NCBI GenBank assembly: GCA_037447335.1 | Contig: JBBIGV010000043.1 | Span: 1 to 28,944, forward strand | Source of the DNA: JBBIGV01 sp037447335 | Lineage (GTDB): Bacteria > Bacteroidota > Ignavibacteria > Ignavibacteriales > Ignavibacteriaceae | Length of the DNA: 28,944 bases | Direction: 5' to 3' | Notes under the pieces: generated by a model | What the model was told of the DNA's origin: nothing | The model's input: the letters and a program-made list of their open reading frames with translations, nothing else | Databases searched by the model: none | Position numbers and translations under genes: made by a program | In this document: positions 8,042 to 15,925 of the stretch, piece by piece | Layout: every line of letters starts with the position of its first letter | Numbering within the stretch: the first letter of the stretch is position 1

Positions 8042-9199
8042 ATGAGATATACAAAATACCTGTTCATATTAGTGTTCATTTTTATTTCTTATCAGCCGGG
8101 GCTGCTGGCTCAGGAAGAGGAGGAGCCAATACTCTATTTCCAGATGGAACCTCTAGATGACAGTCTGTTCATCAATATACAGCTTGAAATATTTATTGAT
8201 CCACCGGATCCTAAAGCTGAAATAATTGTTGATCTCCGCGACCCGGCAAATCAAACTGTATCTATAAAGGGCGCGCTGTATCCTTTCCTTGCTTTTTCTC
8301 CTGAGATAAGAGCAAGGATTCAAACATATCCATTTAAAATTAATCTTGAAGAGGGCATTCATTACGCAAGTGTGTTCACACGTGTGTTTGAGAGAATGCG
8401 GTTTTCAAGAATCGCTGGACCACCTACACTAATGCAGATATCACCCACACAGTACTTTGTAAATCCTTTTTTGCAGATATTTGGCGGAGAAAGATTCGGT
8501 GTTTCAATTAAAAAAGATATTGGAGCTTCATTTGGTATAGGTACACCCTACTCCGGAGTTCTTGAATCGAACATGATTGAATTGAATTTTCACATACTCG
8601 GATTTTTCGGCGGTGTTTATAATGCAGTCGATGCTATAACTGATCTTAAAACAGATGAAAACCATAACAATATTTATGTAACTTCAGGCGTTCAGATTGG
8701 TTATGTGATCCCCTTCGGAAATTTTTTCCAGGTTAGCTATACAAGCACTTTAAAAAAATTCTCGGATTCTCAATTAGCCAGCTATGAACGAAAGGGTGCA
8801 ATAGTACGCAAGAATGACGGAACAATTAAATATTCTTCGAAGTTTGTTACCTCCTCGTATGTTAACTGGGAATTCCGTTATCCATTCAGTTTTATGGGCT
8901 CCACAAGAGGTAAGTTTTATGTAGCCCAGTATCTTAACGAATGGCATATTGGTTATACAGGCAGAGAACTCTCGCTCGCAGGCAGCACCTTCGATCTCAG
9001 GATTGACGTAATGCCTAAAAGTGACATCCGACAGCCGCAGTACCTGATCGATATTATGGTTCAGAAGATAGCTGAAGGATGGGGCTTCAGTGCGCTGGCA
9101 TTTGGACCTTCAGCCGTTATAACAACACTTGAAAGCGGTAAGATTGGTTTTGCATCTGTCTTTGCAAACGTACGACTTAAGGTGGGAACATCATTCTGA
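8042..9199 (+). CDS. outer-membrane beta-barrel protein of the motor-like operon
   Basis: A 385-residue exported protein. The ATG at 8042 is preferred over an in-frame TTG at 8030 because GGAA lies 7 nt upstream and the ATG begins a clean signal peptide (about 24 residues, ending L-L-A-Q). After an acidic stretch (E-E-E-E) comes a beta-rich periplasmic domain (to about residue 130), then alternating strands consistent with an outer-membrane barrel. I do not recognise a named family. As third gene of a compact unit after GldL-like and GldM-like genes it could be the outer-membrane end of a trans-envelope machine. In Bacteroidota gldL and gldM are normally followed by gldN, which this protein does not resemble. 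A strong terminator follows. Confidence 0.65.
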   Translation: MRYTKYLFILVFIFISYQPGLLAQEEEEPILYFQMEPLDDSLFINIQLEIFIDPPDPKAEIIVDLRDPANQTVSIKGALYPFLAFSPEIRARIQTYPFKINLEEGIHYASVFTRVFERMRFSRIAGPPTLMQISPTQYFVNPFLQIFGGERFGVSIKKDIGASFGIGTPYSGVLESNMIELNFHILGFFGGVYNAVDAITDLKTDENHNNIYVTSGVQIGYVIPFGNFFQVSYTSTLKKFSDSQLASYERKGAIVRKNDGTIKYSSKFVTSSYVNWEFRYPFSFMGSTRGKFYVAQYLNEWHIGYTGRELSLAGSTFDLRIDVMPKSDIRQPQYLIDIMVQKIAEGWGFSALAFGPSAVITTLESGKIGFASVFANVRLKVGTSF

Positions 9200-9223
9200 T
9201 GAAATAATCAGAATCAGGAAAAC

Positions 9224-9255
9224 GCGCTTCGGCAAAATCTCGGAGCGCTTTTTTT
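9224..9255 (+). terminator. terminator of the motor-like operon
   Basis: GCGCTTCGG pairs with CTCGGAGCGC (nine pairs including two wobbles, loop of about six bases) followed by seven T. It begins 25 nt after the stop codon at 9199. A short A run on the left may let it serve the convergent permease gene as well. Confidence 0.85.
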
Positions 9256-9258
9256 ATT

Positions 9259-10032
9259 TTAAATCATTCCTGAACTTATCCCGATCCCGATAAAAATCAG
9301 CATTATACCAACTATAATTCTTACTGTTTTATAAGTAACCTTCTTAAGAAGATTTCTTCCGGCATAAGCGCCTGCAAATGCAGCCAGAGTTGCAGTTATA
9401 AGTAAAGCAATATTTTCATTAACATGCGAAGCGAGGAATGATGTACTGTAAACGGAAATCCTTGAAATATCAATCATAACGGCAATAACTACTCCGGTTG
9501 CAATGAAGGTTTCCTTTGAAAGATTAAGCTTGATAAGGAACGCACTCCTTAAGGCTCCCTGGTGACCGGATAACCCGCCGAAAAAGCCGCTCAATACACC
9601 GCCAAAAGGCAAATATTTTGCTTCGAATGAAAGATTTTCAAACCGGGGCAGAAATTCCATTAATGCAAAAATTATAACAAGAATACCTATAACAAACTTT
9701 ACAAGTTCAATGTGTCTTTCTGATCCGGCAATAGTATATGTAAACAGCGGATCCGTTCCCTTCATTAATGTTAAGAGATAAGCTCCTGCAAAAGCAGCAA
9801 GTATTGCCGGCAGTCCAAATCTTAATACCACTTTAAGATTTGCATACTTACCTAATAAAGTAAGTTTGAAAAAATTGTTAAGCAGATGCACAATAGCAGT
9901 AAGTGTTATCGCAATATCAATCGGGAAAAACAACGCAAATGCCGGAAGCAGGATCGTACCCAATCCAAAGCCTGAAAACAGCGTCAAGCCTGAAGCAAAA
10001 AGGGCAACGAGGGATATAACAATGAATTCCAT
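9259..10032 (-). CDS. TauE/SafE (TSUP) family membrane permease
   Basis: A 257-residue integral membrane protein with about eight hydrophobic helices in two related halves. The N-terminal half contains S-G-F-G-L-G-T-I-L-L-P-A and the C-terminal half G-G-V-L-S-G-F-F-G-G-L-S-G-H-Q-G-A-L-R-S-A-F-L. These are the two family signatures of TSUP permeases. Members export or import sulfite, sulfoacetate, sulfonates or related anions; the substrate cannot be told here. The length is usual. It is divergent from the next gene with only 26 nt between the two first possible start codons, so the two may share a control region. Confidence 0.88.
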   Translation of the reverse strand: MEFIVISLVALFASGLTLFSGFGLGTILLPAFALFFPIDIAITLTAIVHLLNNFFKLTLLGKYANLKVVLRFGLPAILAAFAGAYLLTLMKGTDPLFTYTIAGSERHIELVKFVIGILVIIFALMEFLPRFENLSFEAKYLPFGGVLSGFFGGLSGHQGALRSAFLIKLNLSKETFIATGVVIAVMIDISRISVYSTSFLASHVNENIALLITATLAAFAGAYAGRNLLKKVTYKTVRIIVGIMLIFIGIGISSGMI

Positions 10033-10094
10033 CTGAAATCAATTCATGAAATTTTTTTATGTTTGTGTTGAAAGTTAAAATTTATCCTTTTACA

Positions 10095-10856
10095 ATGAAA
10101 CAATTAATTATTTTATGGCTGGGGGCAGCAGTAATGATTTACCTGGCCGGTTACTTTAACAGTGCAACCGGAAAATACTACCCTGTTACCGGAACTATAG
10201 GAATTGAAGGCGAAAAAGTTTCTTTTAAGTTTGACAGGATTATCCGCACTAATGAAGATTACAATATTTTTATCAGAAGTGATAAAACTGATGTAACCGG
10301 AACATTACTCTGGAAAAAAATAAATGATAATAATGAATGGAACAGTGTTGATATTTATGAGGACAAAGGTATTCTTACAGCTTCAATACCTGCACAATCT
10401 CCTTTAACTGAATGCGAGTATAAAGCAGTACTAAACTACAACAATAAAAAATATTCACTGCCTGCAGATAACCAGCCTGTAACAATTTTATTTCTGGGGG
10501 AAGTGCCCGGTGCAATTTCCATATTACATTTCATTTTTTTATTCGGGGGATTGCTTCTTGCAGCCAGAACAGGATTGGAATTCTTTAATGAAAATCAAAA
10601 AATAAAAAAGTTATCGCTGTTCACTTTGATTTTCTTTTCGATGCATTCACTTTTTATGAATCCGCTTAAAAAGAGTTTCGAACTCGGGGCTGTTAATAAA
10701 AATGTGCCGGAGATTACAGCAATATTCGATATTCAGTCTTTATTATTTTTATTAGTATGGATAGCTGCGGTAATAACTTTTTTTAATGTGAAGAAACCAC
10801 GATTCCATTCGTTGGTGTTCGGTATAGTTACGATAATGCTTTTTCTCTTTATGTGA
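10095..10856 (+). CDS. membrane protein of unknown function
   Basis: A 253-residue protein. An N-terminal anchor helix (about residues 4-20) leads to a beta-rich external domain (about 25-130), then four C-terminal hydrophobic helices. No family is recognised. An in-frame ATG at 10059 would add 12 residues, but the ATG at 10095 gives a proper hydrophobic N-terminus (M-K-Q-L-I-I-L-W). No clear Shine-Dalgarno precedes either. The layout resembles a sensor or redox-type membrane protein, but no cofactor motif is visible, so no function is offered. It converges with the HisN-like gene with 26 nt between stop codons. Confidence 0.65.
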   Translation: MKQLIILWLGAAVMIYLAGYFNSATGKYYPVTGTIGIEGEKVSFKFDRIIRTNEDYNIFIRSDKTDVTGTLLWKKINDNNEWNSVDIYEDKGILTASIPAQSPLTECEYKAVLNYNNKKYSLPADNQPVTILFLGEVPGAISILHFIFLFGGLLLAARTGLEFFNENQKIKKLSLFTLIFFSMHSLFMNPLKKSFELGAVNKNVPEITAIFDIQSLLFLLVWIAAVITFFNVKKPRFHSLVFGIVTIMLFLFM

Positions 10857-10882
10857 TTATATCAGTAGAAAGATTTTGCGAA

Positions 10883-11644
10883 CTAATTTAACTCATTAAA
10901 AACCAAAGTATGAATATTCGGTGATGCAGCAACAACGCTGTTTCCTTCCATCGGATCATTTCCGTTGTAATCAGTTATAATGCCGCCTGCACCCTTAATA
11001 ACCGGAACCAAAGCTGCGGTATCCCAGATGTTCATTATCGGGTCAATCATTACATCCGCATACCCGGTTGCAACAAGATAATAACCGTAACAGTCGCCCC
11101 ACTGCCTGTACACTTTTACCTTCCGAATCAGCTGCTCAAACTTTTTTATATCCCGGTATTTTTCAATAAGCAGATGATCTGTTGTAAGAAGCCAAGCATC
11201 AGATAAACTATTGCAACTGCGTACTTTTACTGTTTCGTTATTCAGTTCAGTGGTCAGGTTATCGCCGATTAAAAACTCATTAAGCACAGGCTGGTTTATT
11301 ACGCCGATTACAGGTTCACCATTCTTTAACAGTGCAATCAAAGTTCCGAATGTAACTGTTCCGGCAATAAAACTTTTAGTGCCGTCAATCGGATCAAGAA
11401 TCCACTTATAGTCAGCATCAGGATTGAACTCACCAAACTCCTCACCGATTATTCCGTGTGAAGGAAATTCTATCATAATTAATTCACGCATTCTCTCTTC
11501 GGCTTTTTTATCTGCAATTGTTACGGGCGACTGATCTGATTTGGACTCAACATTTATTTTTTTCCTGAAATAAGACCGGATTATATTACCGCTGATAATT
11601 GAAAGTTCTTTTGCAAATTTTTTGAATTCGATTAGTTCATTCAT
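10883..11644 (-). CDS. hisN: histidinol-phosphatase / inositol monophosphatase family protein
   Basis: A 253-residue protein of the FIG/IMPase superfamily. Metal-binding motifs are visible: G-E-E-F-G (Glu ligand), W-I-L-D-P-I-D-G-T-K-S-F (the DPIDGT motif) and W-D-T-A-A-L near the C-terminus. The spacing and the phrase G-D-C-Y-G-Y-Y-L-V-A-T-G-Y-A-D fit the HisN-type histidinol-phosphatases more than classical inositol monophosphatases. It would remove phosphate from histidinol-phosphate in histidine synthesis. The frame can be extended to 11698 (18 more residues), but the ATG at 11644 gives the usual family length and start. No other his genes are in the window, so the substrate is a family-based guess. 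Confidence 0.8.
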   Translation of the reverse strand: MNELIEFKKFAKELSIISGNIIRSYFRKKINVESKSDQSPVTIADKKAEERMRELIMIEFPSHGIIGEEFGEFNPDADYKWILDPIDGTKSFIAGTVTFGTLIALLKNGEPVIGVINQPVLNEFLIGDNLTTELNNETVKVRSCNSLSDAWLLTTDHLLIEKYRDIKKFEQLIRKVKVYRQWGDCYGYYLVATGYADVMIDPIMNIWDTAALVPVIKGAGGIITDYNGNDPMEGNSVVAASPNIHTLVFNELN

Positions 11645-11817
11645 AAAATTATTCTGAAAGTTTGAATTCAATTTAACTAATCGGAAACATTCCTTCACAG
11701 TAAATTGTAATAGCAGGAATTTTTTACAGGTTTATTGCTTCATTACAAATACGCTTTAGAGTTAGTAAGGATTATCGGAAAGCGGACAAACAGAACTATG
11801 GTAAGAACAAAATGATT

Positions 11818-11849
11818 TTTGCTGAAAGCAAAATGATTTAGTATATTTG
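11818..11849 (+). promoter_or_regulatory. Bacteroidota-type promoter of tRNA-Ser
   Basis: TTTG (11818-11821), a 20-nt spacer and TATATTTG (11842-11849) match the known Bacteroidota primary sigma pattern TTTG / TAnnTTTG. It lies 44 nt before the tRNA. The initiator tRNA at the window end has the same boxes with the same 20-nt spacing. Confidence 0.8.
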
Positions 11850-11854
11850 CGGTG

Positions 11855-11876
11855 CCTTCTGAAAGAAGGTTTTTTT
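11855..11876 (+). terminator. terminator-like hairpin in the tRNA-Ser leader
   Basis: CCTTCT and AGAAGG form a 6-bp stem with a 3-nt loop, followed by seven T. It lies between the promoter and the tRNA, starting about 6 nt after the -7 box, so close to the expected transcription start. It could be an attenuator, a processing hairpin, or chance. Confidence 0.4.
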
Positions 11877-11892
11877 GTTCTGTTAACAGTTC

Positions 11893-11979
11893 GGAGAGTT
11901 GGCAGAGTGGTTGAATGCGGCGGTCTTGAAAACCGTTAAGGATGCAAGTCCTTCCGGGGTTCGAATCCCTGACTCTCCG
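11893..11979 (+). tRNA. tRNA-Ser (anticodon UGA)
   Basis: An 87-nt class II tRNA. The acceptor stem GGAGAGT pairs with ACTCTCC, with discriminator G at 11979. The anticodon loop CTTGAAA gives anticodon TGA (11927-11929). A long variable arm (AAGGATGCAAGTCCTT) is present, and the T arm contains GGTTCGAATCC. CCA is not encoded. It reads UCA and related serine codons. It stands alone with its own promoter. Confidence 0.97.
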
Positions 11980-12124
11980 CAAAATTCCTTTTAAACGCTT
12001 CTACATAATTACTTAACCGGCCAGGTACTTGTCAAATTTGTGAGAGCTACAGTTAAATGCCAGATGAATAATTTTTTTTCTCGTTCAATCATTCTAATCT
12101 TTCTTCGAAGCTTGCTAACCCTGC

Positions 12125-12499
12125 TTAAATGTTTTCTGGGCGAAGCGTTTTAATAGACAGAATTACAACCGTACCTATCAATCCAGCCAGAAGAACTATA
12201 CCATTTATATAAATATTCTCAATAAAAAAAACAACCGACATACTGATAAAGAACCACATACTCGTTATTGATATAACTTTATGCTTAACAGTCATTGCTC
12301 TGTGCTTCTGAAAATCTTTAATGAACTTACCAAGCACTTTATGATTTATCAGCCAGTTATTAAGACGAGGGGAACTCCGAACATAAAAATAAGACGCAAG
12401 CAGAAGAAATGATGTTGCGGGTAATCCGGGCACAAAAATTCCTATTACGCCAATAGCAACGAAAATTGACCCCAATATTATATAAATGATTTTCTTCAT
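12125..12499 (-). CDS. YbaN/DUF454 family membrane protein
   Basis: A 124-residue protein with the DUF454 pattern: an N-terminal helix with G-x-I-G-I-F-V-P-G-L-P-A-T-S-F-L-L-L-A (about residues 17-35), then a short cytoplasmic segment with R-S-S-P-R-L-N-N-W-L. Next come H-K-V-L-G and a basic stretch, and two further hydrophobic helices close the protein. Length and topology match the family, which includes E. coli YbaN; its biochemical role is not established. No clear operon partner. Confidence 0.88.
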   Translation of the reverse strand: MKKIIYIILGSIFVAIGVIGIFVPGLPATSFLLLASYFYVRSSPRLNNWLINHKVLGKFIKDFQKHRAMTVKHKVISITSMWFFISMSVVFFIENIYINGIVLLAGLIGTVVILSIKTLRPENI

Positions 12500-12844
12500 T
12501 ACATTAACAATGGTTGATTCTTATAACTTATTAAGTCACCTTTCGTAAAAATAATCAGTAAAAAACTGACATCTTAGTTTTCTGTGTTTAATTAACTCTT
12601 CAAATGAAAATATTTTAATGATAATATGCAATCATACTATATTATCAGCAGCTCTGATTTTAGTGTTTGCGACAGCATAATATAACTTAATTCAGTGATT
12701 GTCAGTAAAACAATAAGTTATCCGGTTTATTTCTTGTCACGTTTAACATTTCAATTATTCAGAAAAACTGATAATCCGGCTGTTGATTGGGCAAGTTCCG
12801 GAGTTTATTGAATTCCGGGTAATAGCTAAATTCGTTTCCGCATC
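12500..12844. other. intergenic stretch, nothing recognised
   Basis: A+T-rich 345 bp between two minus-strand genes. I see no tRNA, terminator hairpin, repeat shared with other parts of the window, or usable open frame. It presumably contains the promoter of the DUF454 gene and the 3' untranslated end of the cold-shock-domain gene. Confidence 0.5.
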
Positions 12845-13402
12845 TCAGAAATTTTTAACATCATCGAACCAGAATGGTTTGGATTTTGTTTTTTCCAGTT
12901 CATCCATCCTTAGCAGTTTTTTAAATTGCGCCACTTCTTCTTTTGTAAGATGAGGAAGGATTGTCGTTGGCAGATTCATTACCTTTTTAGATGTGAGCAC
13001 CGATTGAAGCTGCAAATCATTTATCTTATTTATCTTCCGGAGTTCAATGAAAGCGAACAGAAGATCAAATACATTTGTACTTCCCTCATTAAATTCCCTG
13101 ATAAGTGTATTAATGAAACCATCCAGATACTCTTCGGGAACTGCATTTACCGAATACCATATTCTCGCTGCTTTACGTCTTCCGTCACGCTGTTCTTTGG
13201 AAATAAAATAAAGGAAATATTCTCCTCTTTTCATGTCATTAAGTTTTTCACGGAAATCTTCTTTTTTGATTTGAGAAAAATGAAAGAAGATATCAACAGA
13301 ATAATGCAGGCTTTTAAGAAATCCGAATCCTTTTTCATCAATTTTTTTTACGCGGCAGAAGTCGAGCGGTTCATTCGATAATTCAGTTTGCGGTTTATTC
13401 AT
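12845..13402 (-). CDS. cold-shock-domain protein with a C-terminal extension
   Basis: A 185-residue protein. Residues about 15-72 are a cold-shock (OB-fold) domain: K-K-I-D-E-K-G-F-G-F-L (RNP1-like), V-D-I-F-F-H-F-S-Q-I (RNP2-like, with the F-F-H-F-S core) and a closing strand near K-A-A-R-I. Such domains bind single-stranded RNA or DNA. The remaining 110 residues are mostly helical and not recognised; typical CspA proteins are only about 70 residues. The ATG overlaps the stop of the upstream gamma-glutamylcyclotransferase-like gene by 4 nt, so translation is probably coupled. Confidence 0.8.
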   Translation of the reverse strand: MNKPQTELSNEPLDFCRVKKIDEKGFGFLKSLHYSVDIFFHFSQIKKEDFREKLNDMKRGEYFLYFISKEQRDGRRKAARIWYSVNAVPEEYLDGFINTLIREFNEGSTNVFDLLFAFIELRKINKINDLQLQSVLTSKKVMNLPTTILPHLTKEEVAQFKKLLRMDELEKTKSKPFWFDDVKNF

Positions 13403-13869
13403 TCTGAACCCTTGGTAGTCCGCGGCCCTGCCGGTCTGAAGCTGTTTAATTTATTCAGATACCACTGAGGGAAGCCGGATTTTTTTGCAGGATGAAAAAT
13501 TTTATCCACATATTCATTCGTTGCCTGCACTTCTTTTATTTCAGGACAGATATAGCACAAAGCCGGCACAAATTTTCCGTTAATGGTTTCAACAAGCACC
13601 GGTTCAGGCAAATATTCCACTCCAAAAATTTCTTTTGTAAGAGAATATAAACGGTTTAATTCAGAATGAGTTGAAGAAGCAAGTATTCCGTAGACACAAC
13701 CGCCATCCGATTTTATAAGATTAGCAATCGGTTTTATTACGATATCATATCCGTAAAGCTTTGCTGTTTCCGGTTCAATAGCAGTAAAGTTTAATTGCTT
13801 TAATACTTCAGAGTTTATATAAGAGCCGTAAAAAAATGTACGAACCAATTTATCGCTCATCATCTGCAT
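13399..13869 (-). CDS. gamma-glutamylcyclotransferase-like (AIG2 fold) protein
   Basis: A 156-residue protein starting with F-F-Y-G-S-Y (about residues 12-17), the substrate-loop motif of the gamma-glutamylcyclotransferase/AIG2-like fold. V-Y-G-I-L near residue 70 and a later E-P-V-L-V-E are consistent with the family. Known members split gamma-glutamyl dipeptides or form pyroglutamate, but many are uncharacterised. The start could be the first, third or fourth codon (M-Q-M-M). It overlaps the cold-shock-domain gene in an ATGA arrangement and lies just downstream of the broken lipoprotein gene. Confidence 0.65.
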   Translation of the reverse strand: MQMMSDKLVRTFFYGSYINSEVLKQLNFTAIEPETAKLYGYDIVIKPIANLIKSDGGCVYGILASSTHSELNRLYSLTKEIFGVEYLPEPVLVETINGKFVPALCYICPEIKEVQATNEYVDKIFHPAKKSGFPQWYLNKLNSFRPAGPRTTKGSE

Positions 13870-13897
13870 CCTGCTTTCTTAACTTTGAATAAATAAA

Positions 13898-14733
13898 TTA
13901 TTTTATTCTTGTATAATATACTGCATCGCTAGCAACCCACCTCATTTCATTTTCAGTGTGATGAGCTATCATTACTCCGAAGAATGAGCCAAAATCAAGA
14001 TCCGGCGTTTGAAAATTTATCCGCGGGTGTTCATACGTGTAAGCTGAGATGATACTTATGTTTTCAACTCCGGCATCAAAAAAATAGGTGCGGTTGTAAT
14101 TACATTTTAATTCGGAACTCACAAAGTTATAGGACTCTTTAATTTTGCCGCCTACAATTTGCGGATCATAATTTTTATTATACACACAAATCCAGTTTGT
14201 CATTTCCCATTCACCGTTCAATAAAGTACTGTCATTACGACTGCTTAAAACCGGCGTTACCTGTAAGAACATATCATCAGAATCCATTCTAACATATCTT
14301 GGATAAAGTATTGAATAATATTGCAAAGCAAATTTATCGGCAGCCGCTCTTACGTAAGTAAAAGTTGCATCATAAAAATTTAATAAACCATTTTTTACTG
14401 AATAATTACCTTCAATAACATAAACAGGCGCATAAACAGTTGATGTGTAGGGGATATCTGCCCAGAGAGTGTCAATAAAGGTCCCGTCGGGATTAAATGT
14501 TAATGTTTCATAGTTCTTTGCTTTCCATGAACCGATCAGCCGCTGATTTAGCACTTCGTCTTCAAGTGAAATATTGGGGCTGACCAAAAAGTAAATTTTG
14601 CAAACAACTCTGAATTTATATGTCTGATTTCAGATTAAATTCAAATTCATTGTAGCACAGATTAGTAATCTGTGCTACATTTTGGTCAGCCCCTCAAAAA
14701 AGAACAAAGAAGAACCGGCAGCAATAATTTCAT
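13898..14733 (-). pseudogene. lipocalin-like lipoprotein gene split by a 118-bp element
   Basis: The open part (14587 down to 13898) lacks a secretion signal and would need a TTG start that lies inside the element's inverted repeat. Just beyond the element, an ATG at 14733, preceded by AGGAAG, encodes M-K-L-L-L-P-V-L-L-C-S-F-L, a lipoprotein signal peptide. It then runs into R-G-stop created by the element. Removing the 118 bp plus one duplicated base joins the halves in frame as S-F-L-N-I-S-L-E-D. The mature part begins with L-I-G-S-W-K-A-K and N-P-D-G-T-F, as in lipocalin-like lipoproteins of Bacteroidota, and continues as beta strands. The body has no further stops, so the break may be recent. 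Confidence 0.8.
14576..14693 (-). mobile_element. 118-bp MITE-like element, copy 2, inside a lipoprotein gene
   Basis: Reverse-orientation copy of the unit at 1283-1400: same length, terminal repeats GGGGCTGACCAAAA/TTTTGGTCAGCCCC, and the same 13-bp palindrome (14652-14678). It differs at 7 of 118 positions by hand count, and the change near one end is matched by the complementary change at the other. It separates the signal peptide of a lipoprotein gene from its body. No transposase gene is present in the window. Confidence 0.88.
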
Positions 14734-14822
14734 AAAAGACTTCCTAATATTTTCAGTTTACATCTAAAAATTATTTCCGGAAAATATCTTATGCAACAAA
14801 TGCACGTGTATTTAAAAACTTA

Positions 14823-15719
14823 ATGTTGATTACTCCTCAACTTATTAATGTAGGACCAGGAGACTCTCTTAAATTCTGGATTAGAAAAGTCTTCAACTAT
14901 GCAGATAATGTTGATGTAAAAATATCAACCACTGTAAATAATAATGCAGCAGCTTTTAATATTACCGTAGCTAATATTGTGTTCGCAACTACTGATACCG
15001 GTTGGGTTTATCACCAATATCATATTGGAAACCTCTTCCCCGAAGGTTCAAACATTTACATAGGTTTCAGAGAACACGTAGCCGATAATTTTGTTGATGG
15101 TGATGCTGTGTTTATTGACCTTGTTTGGGCTGGCGGTCCTTACGTTCCTGTTGAACTTGTTTCTTTCTCAGCTAATGTTATTGATAACGGCGTTCAGCTA
15201 AACTGGTCAACAGCAAGCGAATTAAACAACCGCGGATTTGAAATTCAGAGAAAAGCCGAAGGCGGTGAATTTTTAGCAGTTGGTTTTGTAAATGGAAACG
15301 GCACCTCAACCGAAACTCATAATTATGCTTATGTTGATAAAAACTTGAGTGTCGGAACTTACAGCTATAGACTAAAACAAGTTGACTATAACGGAACTTT
15401 CGAATATTCAGATGTAATTGAAGTTGATGTTACCCCGCCTGCTGAATACTCACTTACTCAAAACTTCCCTAATCCGTTCAACCCTAGCACTACCATTACC
15501 TTCAGCCTGAAGGCAGATGCTAATGTTTCACTGAGGGTGTTTAACGTATTAGGTCAGGAAGTTGCATCTATCGTAAACGGTATGATGAATGCCGGTTCGC
15601 ATCAAATTGATTTCACAGCAGCCGAACTGAACAGCGGTGTTTATTTCTATAACATCGTTGCTGATGGAGTTGACGGAAGCAGCTTCAATTCTACACGTAA
15701 GATGATACTGAACAAGTAA
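14823..15719 (+). pseudogene. 5'-truncated T9SS cargo protein (choice-of-anchor J-like remnant)
   Basis: A 298-codon frame without a signal peptide. It begins M-L-I-T-P-Q-L, which resembles the W-L-I-T-P-x-L that normally sits well inside choice-of-anchor J / cleaved adhesin domains. The frame continues open upstream only to a stop at 14745, so no start with a secretion signal is available. The rest is complete: an FnIII-like module (about residues 104-203, V-P-V-E-L-V-S-F-S-A) and a type A sorting domain (N-F-P-N-P-F-N-P-S-T-T to K-M-I-L-N-K). T9SS cargo needs Sec export first, so the product should stay inside the cell. It is probably the 3' end of a larger gene whose 5' part was lost next to the element insertion at 14576. 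Confidence 0.65.
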
Positions 15720-15741
15720 GTTTATCTTATCATTCGGATTT

Positions 15742-15767
15742 AAAGCCCCGCTTTTCGGGGCTTTTTT
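15742..15767 (+). terminator. terminator after the truncated T9SS gene
   Basis: AAAGCCCCG pairs with CGGGGCTTT around a 5-nt loop, with a T run at the 3' side, 22 nt after the stop codon. The nearby gene remnant kept its terminator. Confidence 0.9.
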
Positions 15768-15925
15768 ATTTGAAGTACCGCTCCGGCGCTTTATTATCCC
15801 CACCTCACAATCATTAATGCCTGAAGAAATTTTATTTTGATTAAGATTAATTCTGAACGAAATTTACCGATGCAATTAAGGATTGCACATAACGATTTAT
15901 TTAAAAAACATTTTTCAGGAACATT

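Noticed and set aside
11743..11982. 79-codon minus-strand frame
   Set aside because: It runs antisense through the tRNA-Ser gene; its apparent protein (R-R-V-R-D-S-N-P-G-R) is the usual artefact of translating a tRNA.
12926..13381. 151-codon plus-strand frame
   Set aside because: Antisense shadow of the cold-shock-domain gene, Cys/Phe/Ile-rich without a domain; the minus-strand protein has clear RNP-like motifs.
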